A DNA stretch of 64,000 nucleotides, taken from Maritimibacter alkaliphilus (lineage in GTDB: Bacteria; Pseudomonadota; Alphaproteobacteria; Rhodobacterales; Rhodobacteraceae). Location: NCBI RefSeq assembly GCF_019801605.1, contig NZ_JAHVIT010000005.1, positions 1-64,000 on the forward strand, written 5' to 3'. The notes beneath the pieces were generated by a model. It was not told where the DNA came from. It saw nothing but the letters and a program-made list of their open reading frames with translations, and searched no databases. Of the stretch, positions 8,430-16,615 are shown in pieces. Within the stretch, counting starts at the first letter, position 1. Every line of letters starts with the position of its first letter. Made by a program: the position numbers and the translations under genes.

Positions 8430-9103
8430 GCGACTGCGCGATATCACCCGCCGTCCCGATCGAGGGACGGCGGCCTCGGGTCCCGTCATCTGGTTTGACA
8501 GCCGACCCATCGTTGACTAGCCCTGTATCCACTGAAGGGGCGCACCCCGGCGGGAGGGGAGAGAAAGTCATCGAAACGGACCATTCCGCGCTGCTCATCG
8601 CCTGCGCATCAGGCGACCGCTCGGCCCTGAAGGCCATTGTCGATGCCGAGGGCGGGCGTATGCTGGGCGTGGCCCGGCGCATGCTGCGCCGCTCCGATCT
8701 GGCGGAAGATGCGGTGCAGGATGCTCTTGTTCTTGTCTGGCGTCGTGCGGGGCAGTTCGATCCCGCCCGCGGCAGTGCCAAGGGCTGGCTCTATACGATC
8801 TTGCGGAACCGTTGCCTGACCATGCTGCGCAGCGAAGAACGTGAGGTCACCAGCGATGCGGCGGATGTCGACCTTACCCCGGTACCCGAAGTCTTGGCCA
8901 GCGCCTATGGCGGTCTGGACGATGCCACCGGACTGCGCCAATGTCTTGACCGTCTTGACGGCCCGACCCGTGACGCCATCCTCGCGTCCTATGTGCTGGG
9001 GTACAGTCACGGTGAGATCGCCGGTCGCCTCGATAGCCCGCTGGGTACGATCAAGGCCCGGATGCGGCGCGGATTGCTCAAGCTGAGGGAGTGTCTGTCA
9101 TGA
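8426..9103 (+). CDS. Second ECF sigma factor, SigK-like
   Basis: The frame opens with a GTG at 8426 overlapping the DUF4394 stop and is 225 residues long, but the first ~48 residues are not sigma-like. Sigma homology starts near TDHSALLIACASGDRSALKA. Region 2 (AEDAVQDALVLVWRRAGQFDP) and region 4 (YSHGEIAGRLDSPLGTIKARM) are clear. A strong GGAGGGGAGAG at 8554-8564 sits just before in-frame GTC-ATC codons at 8567-8572, where no standard start exists. Either the long GTG form is used or translation starts at a rare codon. It is paralogous to the sigma factor at 6436. Confidence 0.87.
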   Translation: MSDCAISPAVPIEGRRPRVPSSGLTADPSLTSPVSTEGAHPGGRGEKVIETDHSALLIACASGDRSALKAIVDAEGGRMLGVARRMLRRSDLAEDAVQDALVLVWRRAGQFDPARGSAKGWLYTILRNRCLTMLRSEEREVTSDAADVDLTPVPEVLASAYGGLDDATGLRQCLDRLDGPTRDAILASYVLGYSHGEIAGRLDSPLGTIKARMRRGLLKLRECLS

Positions 9104-9807
9104 CAGAGTATTCTCTTGAAGTAATGATCGACGAGGTCGTTCTGGGCCTGGCCTCTGACGCGGACTGCGCGAAGCTGGACCGAATGGCAGCCGAAGATCC
9201 AGCTGTCGCAGCCCTGCTGGAGCGCGCCCGCCTGCGCTTTGCCCCACTTGATGACACAGCAGCGCCACAGCCCCTGCCTGAGGGTTTCTGGACCCGCCTC
9301 ACCGACCGGCTCGACGTCCCCGACGTTCCCGCCGCACCGGCGGAGATCGTGGAGCTTGACGATGTGCGGGCCCGCCTTGCGCGCTGGCGCCGGGCGACCT
9401 ACGGCGCTGTTGCGGCAACGGTGCTGCTGGCCTTCCTCACGGGATGGTCCCTGTTGACACCCACGCCGCCACTGGTGGTAACGGTCCTTCTGGATGCAAG
9501 CGGCGGCGCCGTCGCGTTGGTGGAGAGCGCACCGGACAACACCACCCGCATCACCCTGCTGGAGCAGCCTGCCGTTCCAAGTGGCCAGGTCATGCAGGTC
9601 TGGACAAAGCCCGACGACGCAGGCCCGCCAGTCTCTCTGGGGTTGCTCGCCGATGGAACCTCGGAGACACTGACCATCCGCGGGCTCACCGCCCCGACCG
9701 CTCGGCAGCTCTACGAGATAACGCTGGAACCTGCAGGCGGCTCGCCCACGAACCTTCCAACAGGTCCGATCCTGGGTGTTGGCAGGGCGAACGATCCAGT
9801 CATTTGA
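9100..9807 (+). CDS. Second anti-sigma factor, RskA-like
   Basis: The 235-residue membrane protein has an N-terminal cytoplasmic domain (VMIDEVVLGLASDADCAKLD), one transmembrane helix near residues 106-123 (YGAVAATVLLAFLTGWSLL) and a periplasmic RskA domain ending with EPAGGSPTNLPTGPILGVG. The EPxGGSPxxxPxGPxL tail is shared with the anti-sigma factor at 5738, so the two cassettes are paralogues. The start overlaps the sigma stop (ATGA). It should sequester the preceding sigma factor. Confidence 0.88.
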   Translation: MTEYSLEVMIDEVVLGLASDADCAKLDRMAAEDPAVAALLERARLRFAPLDDTAAPQPLPEGFWTRLTDRLDVPDVPAAPAEIVELDDVRARLARWRRATYGAVAATVLLAFLTGWSLLTPTPPLVVTVLLDASGGAVALVESAPDNTTRITLLEQPAVPSGQVMQVWTKPDDAGPPVSLGLLADGTSETLTIRGLTAPTARQLYEITLEPAGGSPTNLPTGPILGVGRANDPVI

Positions 9808-10376
9808 ACCTGGCGTTGATCGATGTCTGACCGAACTTGGCCACGAGTGATCGAGACAGGTTCATCTGTCAGCTAGCCCCTGGTCGCTAAAATCACGCCG
9901 GGCGTACTATGTTCCGCGATATGGTCCGCAGACCGAAAGTCAGCTGCTTCGGTATCGCCAACAACCGTCCGCGACGCAGCGAATGCCCGCTTCCCGCCCT
10001 TCCCCGCCTTCACGCGAGAGAGCGACGCAGGTTGATTTCTTCCGCGTCCGGTTTCGCGAACAGCTTTATTCCCGGCTCGTCGGGGCTATCGCGGTTGGAC
10101 CATACCGATGCTCTCCCGCGAGGCACAGCCTGGGGCTGCCGATGTTATTCGACTTCGGTCGGTCTGTGCGTCTCCGCTTCGCTCCTGCTTCCCAACAAAC
10201 CGACGAACGACACCGCAACAAAGAAGTCCTCCGTCGTGCGCTTTCACTCACCGGACTTCCGGCGAACCTCGCAGCTTCCTCTTACCGCCGCGTGTGTGGA
10301 ATGCGTGTGTGGAAGCAATCAGCGCGTCACCCGCAAAAGCAACAAAAATCAAACACTTACAGACATCGCGACAAAA
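9808..10376. other. Gene-free stretch next to tRNA-Ser
   Basis: About 570 bases between the anti-sigma gene and the tRNA 3' end. Long frames run through it but have no protein character. A T-rich run follows the tRNA on its own strand (around 10332-10352 read on the minus strand), which could end its transcript. Confidence 0.4.
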
Positions 10377-10466
10377 TGGCGGAGGAGGTGGGATTCGAAC
10401 CCACGGTACGCTTGCACGTACGCCGGTTTTCAAGACCGGAGCAATCGACCACTCTGCCACTCCTCC
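10377..10466 (-). tRNA. tRNA-Ser (UGA anticodon), CCA encoded
   Basis: Read on the minus strand the gene begins GGAGGAGTGGCAGAGTGG, has an anticodon arm CCGGTCTTGAAAACCGG with TGA at 10430-10432, a long variable arm (CGTACGTGCAAGCGTACG) as expected for tRNA-Ser, the T-loop GGTTCGAATCCC, and a CTCCTCC acceptor end followed by G and an encoded CCA. It decodes UCA and related serine codons. It lies at the border between the accessory sigma region and the conserved housekeeping block. Confidence 0.95.
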
Positions 10467-10705
10467 ACGGTCGGGCGCCACCGGCGGGTCGTCGGGCCGG
10501 GTCCGGATGTCCATAAGGGCCGGCAATTGATTCTGAAAGGGTGCCGATCACGAAGGGATTATCTGCCGATCCCCCAGCCCCTGCTTTCCTTGACACATGC
10601 AAGCCGCTACACTGCGGCGCAGGCGGCATGGGGCCGCATCAGAGGCAGGACAGCCGGAGAACGGCGCACAGGCGGCAATGACCGCGATCGGGCAGAGGAC
10701 GAGGC

Positions 10706-11704
10706 ATGACATTCCAAGAGAGCGCGACGGGCCACGAGAGCGCGACGGGCACCCGGACCGGCACCGAGGGGACCGGCGTCCTCCAGAGTGACCTGCGCAC
10801 CACCCGCCGCTGGCGCGGCATCGCTGCCGCGGCCTGCGCCGTGACCCTGCTGGGCGCCTGCCAGGACGGCGGCGATTTCGCGCTCTTCAGCCCCAAGGGC
10901 GGTGCCGCCGAGGCCTCGGGCCCGGCGCGCGCCACCAAGCTCGTCGAACGCGACGTCGAGGCGCCGGAGGTCTTCCAGGTGACCGAGGCCGGTCTCTGGG
11001 ACGGGCGGCCCTCGCTGGGCGGCGTCTGGGTCGCGCACCCCGACGTGACCGATCCGGAACGGGTCATCATCCGCAACGAAAGCAACGGCAACTTCGTCAT
11101 CGGCGCGCTCTTCCGCCGGGAAAGGGCCATGCCCGGGCCGCGGCTTCAGGTCTCGTCTGACGCGGCGGCGACGCTGGGGATGCTGGCCGGCAAGCCGGTG
11201 GAGCTGAACGTGACCGCGCTGCGCCGCGAGGAAGTGGCCGAGGACCCGGTGCCGGCCCCCGCCGAGGCAGAGACGCTGGCAGCACCCGATGCGATCGAAG
11301 CCACCGCGCTCGATCCCGCACCCGGGGCCGCCGCGGCCCTTGACGCGGTCGAGGCCGAGAGCCCCCCCGCGCCGGTGATGGCGCCCGAGGCGATGGCCGC
11401 ACCCTCCGCCGCTGCCCCGGCGCCAGCGCCCGCCGCGGCCCCGGCAAAGGCCCCGGCCAAGGCCTCGACGCTCTCCAAGCCCTACCTGCAGATCGGCATC
11501 TTCTCGGTCGAGGCCAATGCCGAGAATGCCGCCGGGCAGATGCGCAACGCGGGCATGGTGCCGACGATCCGCAAGCAGACCACCCAGGGCAAGACCTTCT
11601 GGCGCGTGGTCGTGGGCCCCGCCGCCACGGCGGGCGAACGCGACTCGCTGCTCAAGAAGATCAAGGCGACCGGTTTCACCGACGCCTATGCCGTGACAAA
11701 CTGA
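10706..11704 (+). CDS. SPOR-domain lipoprotein
   Basis: The 332-residue protein has a hydrophobic stretch ending in a lipobox (AVTLLGAC, cysteine near residue 52), which is far in, so the N-terminal 30 residues may be non-conserved or the real start may be internal. A proline/alanine-rich linker spans about residues 178-250. The C-terminal SPOR domain (YLQIGIFSVEANAENAA to GFTDAYAV) binds denuded peptidoglycan at the division site. It lies directly upstream of a D,D-carboxypeptidase gene, in keeping with a cell-wall role. The first codons contain a short tandem repeat (GAGAGCGCGACGGGC twice). Confidence 0.82.
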   Translation: MTFQESATGHESATGTRTGTEGTGVLQSDLRTTRRWRGIAAAACAVTLLGACQDGGDFALFSPKGGAAEASGPARATKLVERDVEAPEVFQVTEAGLWDGRPSLGGVWVAHPDVTDPERVIIRNESNGNFVIGALFRRERAMPGPRLQVSSDAAATLGMLAGKPVELNVTALRREEVAEDPVPAPAEAETLAAPDAIEATALDPAPGAAAALDAVEAESPPAPVMAPEAMAAPSAAAPAPAPAAAPAKAPAKASTLSKPYLQIGIFSVEANAENAAGQMRNAGMVPTIRKQTTQGKTFWRVVVGPAATAGERDSLLKKIKATGFTDAYAVTN

Positions 11705-11769
11705 GACGATCCAAGGCCCGGAGCCGCTGGGGCGGCGACCGGGCGGCTTTCAGAAAGAGGCCGACGACG

Positions 11770-13050
11770 ATGATGACCGCCCTTCGCACCCGACCCGCCC
11801 GCGCGTCCACGCCGCGCAAGCCGCTCACCCGGCCCCTTTCCCGGCGCCTTGCGCAGCCCCTCGGGCGCAGCGCACGTCTGCTGGCCGGGGCCACGCCGGC
11901 CCTCGCTCTGGCCATGACGCTGGCGCTCGGGACCGCGCTGCCAGCACGGGCCTTCGACACCTCGGCCCGGGCGGCCTTCATCCTCGATCAGACCACGAAC
12001 ACGATCCTGCTGGCCAAGGACGCCGACACGCCGATCCCGCCGGCCTCCATGTCCAAGCTGATGACACTCTACGTCGCCTTCGAGGCGATCCGCGACGGGC
12101 GGCTGACGCTGGACGAACGGCTGCCGGTCTCGACCCATGCGATGAACTACGGCGGCTCGACCATGTTCCTCGACACCACAGACAAGGTCCGGGTGGAAGA
12201 CCTGCTGCACGGGATCATCGTGCTCTCCGGCAACGACGCCTGCGCCGTGATCGCCGAGGCGCTCAGCCCGGACGGGACCGAGGCGGGCTTTGCCCGGTAC
12301 ATGACCCAGCGGGCGCAGCAGCTCGGCATGACCAGCTCCACCTTCACCAACTCGAACGGCTGGCCGCAGGCCGGGCACATGATGTCGGTCCGCGACCTCG
12401 CGCTGCTGGCACAGCACATCATCACCGATTTCCCCGAGTTCTACCCGCTCTTCGCGCAGCAGCGCTTCGAGTTCGATGGCCGCGCGCCGCAGAACGTCCA
12501 CAACCGCAACCCGCTGCTCGGCATGGGGATCGGCGCGGACGGGCTCAAGACCGGTCACACCGAGGAAGCGGGCTATGGCCTCGTGGGCTCCGCCAAGCAG
12601 GGCGACCGCCGGGTGATCTTCGTGCTCTCCGGCATGGACAGCACCCGCACCCGGGCCGAGGAGGCACGCTCGGTCGTGAACTGGGCCTTTCGCCAATTCG
12701 CCGAAGCGGAGATAGCCACCGCCGGGACCGAGATCGCCCGCGCCGATGTCTGGATGGGGGCGCAGCCCTCCGTCGGCCTGACCGTGGCGCAGGACCAGAA
12801 GGCCCTGCTGCCGGTGCTGAACGCCGAAAGCGTCCCCGCGGAGGTGGTCTACAACGGCCCGATCCGCGCACCGATCAAGGCCGGCGACCAGATCGCGCAG
12901 CTGATCCTCAAGCCCGAGGGCCTGCCCGAGAAGAGCCTGCCGCTGGTCGCCATGTCGGATGTGACCACCGGCGGCTTCGGCGTGCGCCTGCGGACCGCAT
13001 CGACCAAGCTGATCAAGCAATTGCGCGACGGGCCCGAGGGCGGTTTTTGA
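11770..13050 (+). CDS. dacC: D-alanyl-D-alanine carboxypeptidase (PBP5/6 family)
   Basis: The 426-residue precursor has a signal segment ending ALPARAFD. The serine-protease-like catalytic triad of S11 enzymes is present: SMSK at residues 93-96, SGN in VLSGNDAC, and KTG in GLKTGHTEEAG. A C-terminal PBP5-type beta domain follows (from about residue 320). The enzyme trims the terminal D-alanine from peptidoglycan pentapeptides in the periplasm. The last ~30 residues could form the membrane-associating tail. It is 41 bases upstream of tmk, in a typical alphaproteobacterial order. Confidence 0.93.
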   Translation: MMTALRTRPARASTPRKPLTRPLSRRLAQPLGRSARLLAGATPALALAMTLALGTALPARAFDTSARAAFILDQTTNTILLAKDADTPIPPASMSKLMTLYVAFEAIRDGRLTLDERLPVSTHAMNYGGSTMFLDTTDKVRVEDLLHGIIVLSGNDACAVIAEALSPDGTEAGFARYMTQRAQQLGMTSSTFTNSNGWPQAGHMMSVRDLALLAQHIITDFPEFYPLFAQQRFEFDGRAPQNVHNRNPLLGMGIGADGLKTGHTEEAGYGLVGSAKQGDRRVIFVLSGMDSTRTRAEEARSVVNWAFRQFAEAEIATAGTEIARADVWMGAQPSVGLTVAQDQKALLPVLNAESVPAEVVYNGPIRAPIKAGDQIAQLILKPEGLPEKSLPLVAMSDVTTGGFGVRLRTASTKLIKQLRDGPEGGF

Positions 13051-13091
13051 CGGGTTTTGACAGCGGCTCCCGCGCAGCTTAGAGCAGGAGC

Positions 13092-13727
13092 ATGACACAG
13101 GGCCTGTTTCTCAGTTTCGAAGGCATCGACGGGTCGGGCAAATCCACGCAGGCCCGGCGTCTGGCGGAGCATCTGCGCACGCGGGGCCGCGAGGTCGTGC
13201 TGACCCGCGAACCGGGTGGCTCGCCGGGGGCCGAGGAGATCCGCCGCCTCGTGCTGGAGGGAGACCCCGACCGCTGGTCGGCCGAGACCGAGGCGCTGCT
13301 CTTCACCGCCGCCCGCCGCGACCACATGGAACGCACGATCCTGCCCGCGCTGGAGCGCGGTGCCGTGGTGGTCTGCGACCGCTTCGCCGACAGCACGCGG
13401 ATGTACCAAGGCCTGTCGCGGGGCGACCTGCGCGCGGTCGTGGACAAGCTGCACGCCCTGATGATCGGTCGCGAACCGGACATGACCCTGCTGATCGACA
13501 TGGACCCGGAAACCGGCCTGTCCCGCGCGCTCGGGCGGCAGGGCACGGAGGAACGGTTCGAGACCTTCGGCGCCGACCTGCAACGCCGGATGCGGCAGGG
13601 GTTCCTTGCCCTAGCGGAGGAATACGCCGACCGCTTCGTGGTGATCGACGGCAACCGCACGCTGGAGGCCGTAGCCGCGGAGGTGACGCAGGTGGTCGAG
13701 GCCCGGCTTGCGGAGACCCCGGCATGA
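13092..13727 (+). CDS. tmk: Thymidylate kinase
   Basis: The 211-residue protein carries the P-loop GIDGSGKST at residues 11-19, the DRF motif in VVCDRFADST, and the TREPGGSPGAEEIR segment typical of dTMP kinases. It converts dTMP to dTDP for DNA synthesis in the cytoplasm. Its stop overlaps the holB start (ATGA), so the two are translationally coupled. Confidence 0.97.
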   Translation: MTQGLFLSFEGIDGSGKSTQARRLAEHLRTRGREVVLTREPGGSPGAEEIRRLVLEGDPDRWSAETEALLFTAARRDHMERTILPALERGAVVVCDRFADSTRMYQGLSRGDLRAVVDKLHALMIGREPDMTLLIDMDPETGLSRALGRQGTEERFETFGADLQRRMRQGFLALAEEYADRFVVIDGNRTLEAVAAEVTQVVEARLAETPA

Positions 13728-14848
13728 GCGACCCCGCAGACCTGCCCGAACCCGACCGGATTGAGGGCGCGCCCCATCCGCGCGACACGCCGCGCCTCTT
13801 CGGTCAGGCCGAGGCCGAGGCGGGCTTCCTCTCCGCCTACACCGGCGGGCGGCTGCACCATGGCTGGCTGATCACCGGCCCGCGCGGCGTGGGCAAGGCG
13901 ACGCTGGCATGGCGCATCGCGCGCTTCCTGCTGGCCACGCCAGAGGATGACGGCGGCGGGCTCTTCGGCGCGCCGCCCCCGCCCGAGACGCTGGACATCT
14001 CCGAAGACCACCCCGTCGCGGCCCGGATGCGCGCCGGATCGGAACCCGCACTGCTGCGGTTGACCCGCCCGGTGGACGAGAAGACCGGCCGCGTCGGCCA
14101 GCAGATCAACGTCGACAGCGTGCGGCGGGTGAAGCATTTCCTGCAGATGTCGCAGGCCGATGGCGGGCGGCGGGTGATCATCGTGGATGCCGCCGACGAG
14201 ATGAACGTGCAGGCTGCCAATGCCCTGCTTAAACTGCTGGAGGAGCCGCCGGCGCGCACCGTGCTGCTGCTGGTCTGCCACCGGCCCTCCGCCATTCTGC
14301 CCACCATCCGCTCGCGCTGCCGCGAGCTGCGCCTGACGCCGCTCGCGCCCTACGAGATCGCCGCCGCGCTGGAGCAGGCAGGCATCGCCACCGAAGGTGC
14401 GGAAGAGGCGCTGGCCGCCCTCGCCGCGGGCTCGGTCGGCGAGGCGGTGCGGCTGGCGCAGATGGGCGGGGTCGAGATGTACCGCGACCTGCTGGCGCTC
14501 TTCCACGACCTGCCGCGGCTGGACCGGGGCCGCGCACTCGCCCTTGCCGATGGCGCCGCCGCCCGCGGGGCGGAGGAAAAGCGCGCCCTGCTGGTGGCGC
14601 TCCTCGACCTGCTGATGATGCGCATCGCCCGCACCGGCGCGACGGGCCTGCCGCCCGAACCGCAGGCCGCCCGGGGCGAAGGGGAGCTGCTGCTGCGCCT
14701 GGCGCCCAATCCCCATGCAGCGCGTCGCTGGGCCGAGGCGGCACAGAGCATCGGCGGACGGGTGCAGCACGGGCTGGCGGTCAACCTTGACCCTGCCGCC
14801 CTGATCCTTGATACCGTCTTCAAGATACAGGAAACCGCCGCGGGCTGA
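13724..14848 (+). CDS. holB: DNA polymerase III delta' subunit
   Basis: The 374-residue protein has a Walker-A-like GPRGVGKAT at 52-60, the sensor region NALLKLLEEPPARTVLLLVC and the SRC motif in TIRSRCRELRL. It is part of the clamp loader that places the sliding clamp on DNA. The longer-than-usual loop near residues 85-100 (EDDGGGLFGAPPPPE) replaces part of the zinc module: the usual four cysteines are absent, which is common in alphaproteobacterial HolB. Confidence 0.93.
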   Translation: MSDPADLPEPDRIEGAPHPRDTPRLFGQAEAEAGFLSAYTGGRLHHGWLITGPRGVGKATLAWRIARFLLATPEDDGGGLFGAPPPPETLDISEDHPVAARMRAGSEPALLRLTRPVDEKTGRVGQQINVDSVRRVKHFLQMSQADGGRRVIIVDAADEMNVQAANALLKLLEEPPARTVLLLVCHRPSAILPTIRSRCRELRLTPLAPYEIAAALEQAGIATEGAEEALAALAAGSVGEAVRLAQMGGVEMYRDLLALFHDLPRLDRGRALALADGAAARGAEEKRALLVALLDLLMMRIARTGATGLPPEPQAARGEGELLLRLAPNPHAARRWAEAAQSIGGRVQHGLAVNLDPAALILDTVFKIQETAAG

Positions 14849-15001
14849 GGCCCGTCTGGCGCGCCCCACCCCGCAGCCCCTGCCCTTTCGGGCCTGACGG
14901 GGCCGCGCATCCAGCATACCGGCAGGGCCCGACCGGGGCCTCGCGATCCGGGCACATCCATCCGGGCGGCGCCATCCGGGCGCGCCCCCTCCGAGACAGA
15001 C

Positions 15002-15808
15002 ATGACCGACCCGATCCAGATCACCGACAGCCATTGCCACCTCGACTTCAAGGACTTCGAAGGCGAATTGCCCGATGTCATCGCCCGCGCGGCGGAGGCC
15101 GGGGTGACGCGCATGGTCACCATCTGCACCAAGCTGGCGCAGGAGCCCAATGTCCGCGCCATCGCCGAGGCCCATCCGGGCGTCTTCTACGCCGCGGGCG
15201 TGCACCCGATGTCGGTGACCGAACAGCCCCCGGCGACCGTCGACCAGCTGGTGGGCTTCGCCGTCCATCCCAAGTTCGTGGGCATCGGGGAAACCGGGCT
15301 CGACTACCACTACACGCCCGAGACGGCGCAGGTGCAGCAGGCCAGCCTGCGGCTGCACTGCGAGGCCGCGGCCCGCACCAGGCTGCCGCTGATCATCCAC
15401 GCCCGCGATGCGGACGAGGACATGGCCCGCATCCTCGCCGAGGAACACGCGAACGCGCCCTTCTCCTGCGTGATGCACTGCTTCTCCTCCTCCGCCGAAC
15501 TGGCAAAGGCGGCGCTCGACCTCGGGTTCTACCTGTCGATGTCCGGCATCGCGGCCTTCCCCAAGTCGAAGGAGCTGCGCGAGATCTTTGCCGCCGCCCC
15601 CCTCGACCGGATCCTCGTGGAGACCGACAGCCCCTACCTCGCGCCGCCGCCCCATCGCGGGCGCCGCAACGAACCCGCCTATTCCGCCCTGACCGCCCGT
15701 GTGGGCGCCGAGGCCTTCGGCCTCGACTACGCGGACTTCGCGGCGCGGACGCAGGAGAATTTCGACCGGCTGTTCTGGAAAGCCGCCGCCTACGAGGCCG
15801 CCGCCTGA
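15002..15808 (+). CDS. tatD: TatD-family deoxyribonuclease
   Basis: The 268-residue TIM-barrel metal hydrolase shows the metal ligands HCH at 11-13 (DSHCHLDF), GETGLDYHY, the histidine in IIHARDAD, the MHCFS motif and the terminal ETDSPYLAPPPHRG. Members cut DNA 3'-5' and may act in repair or tRNA processing. It overlaps the next gene by one base (TGATG), so the pair is one unit. Confidence 0.93.
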   Translation: MTDPIQITDSHCHLDFKDFEGELPDVIARAAEAGVTRMVTICTKLAQEPNVRAIAEAHPGVFYAAGVHPMSVTEQPPATVDQLVGFAVHPKFVGIGETGLDYHYTPETAQVQQASLRLHCEAAARTRLPLIIHARDADEDMARILAEEHANAPFSCVMHCFSSSAELAKAALDLGFYLSMSGIAAFPKSKELREIFAAAPLDRILVETDSPYLAPPPHRGRRNEPAYSALTARVGAEAFGLDYADFAARTQENFDRLFWKAAAYEAAA

Positions 15809-16608
15809 TGAGTGAACTGCGTGCCACGATCCTCGGCTGCGGCTCCTCCGGCGGCGTGCCCCGCCTCGGCGGGCTCTGGGGCGACTGCGATCCGACCGAT
15901 CCCAAGAACACCCGGCGGCGCTGTTCCCTGCTGGTGGAACGCGCGGGGCCGGAGGGCACGACCACGGTCCTGATCGACACCTCGCCCGACATGCGGGCGC
16001 AGCTGCTGGACGCGGGCGTCGCGCGGCTCGATGCGGTGCTCTATACCCATGCCCATGCGGACCATGTCCACGGCATCGACGACCTGCGCCAGATCGTCTT
16101 CAACATGAAGAGCCGCCTGCCGGTCTGGGCCGATGGCGACACGCAGAACGCGCTGATCCAGCGCTTCGGCTATGCCTTTGTCCAGCCCGAGGGGTCGCCC
16201 TATCCGCCGATCCTCGACCTGCACACCATCGACGGCGACGTGACCATCGACGGTCCCGGAGGGCCCCTGACCTTCACGCCCTTCCGGGTGAACCACGGCT
16301 CCATCGACGCGCTCGGTTTCCGGGTCGGCGGGCTGGCCTACCTGCCCGACGTCAAGGACATCCCTGCCGAGGCCTGGCCCGCACTGGCGGATCTCGAGAT
16401 CTGGATCCTTGACGCGCTGCGCCGCGATCCGCATCCGACCCACTCGCATCTTGCGCAATCCTTGGGCTGGATCGACCGCATGGCCCCGAAACGCGCCGTG
16501 CTGACCAACATGCATATTGACCTCGACCATGCGACGGTCGAAGCGGAGACGCCCGGACATATCTCGGCTGCCTACGATGGCATGACCCTCACTCTCCCAC
16601 TGGCCTGA
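15808..16608 (+). CDS. MBL-fold metallo-hydrolase (PhnP-like)
   Basis: The 266-residue protein has the metallo-beta-lactamase motif THAHADHVHG near residue 77, the opening GCGSSGGVPRLGGLWGDCD typical of the PhnP-like group, and a late metal histidine in THSHLAQSLGW. These enzymes cleave cyclic phosphodiesters or related phosphate esters. No phosphonate genes are near, so the substrate is unknown. It follows tatD, a common association in alphaproteobacteria. Confidence 0.88.
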   Translation: MSELRATILGCGSSGGVPRLGGLWGDCDPTDPKNTRRRCSLLVERAGPEGTTTVLIDTSPDMRAQLLDAGVARLDAVLYTHAHADHVHGIDDLRQIVFNMKSRLPVWADGDTQNALIQRFGYAFVQPEGSPYPPILDLHTIDGDVTIDGPGGPLTFTPFRVNHGSIDALGFRVGGLAYLPDVKDIPAEAWPALADLEIWILDALRRDPHPTHSHLAQSLGWIDRMAPKRAVLTNMHIDLDHATVEAETPGHISAAYDGMTLTLPLA

Positions 16609-16615
16609 CCTTCCC

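Noticed and set aside
9983..10516. Long plus-strand frame with EEVGFEPTVRLHVRRF
   Set aside because: This is the well-known false protein obtained by translating the reverse strand of a tRNA-Ser gene; the frame also crosses a gene-free stretch.
13079..15655. Minus-strand open frame of 858 codons across tmk, holB and tatD
   Set aside because: It is the antisense shadow of three well-supported genes in GC-rich DNA, with no domain of its own.
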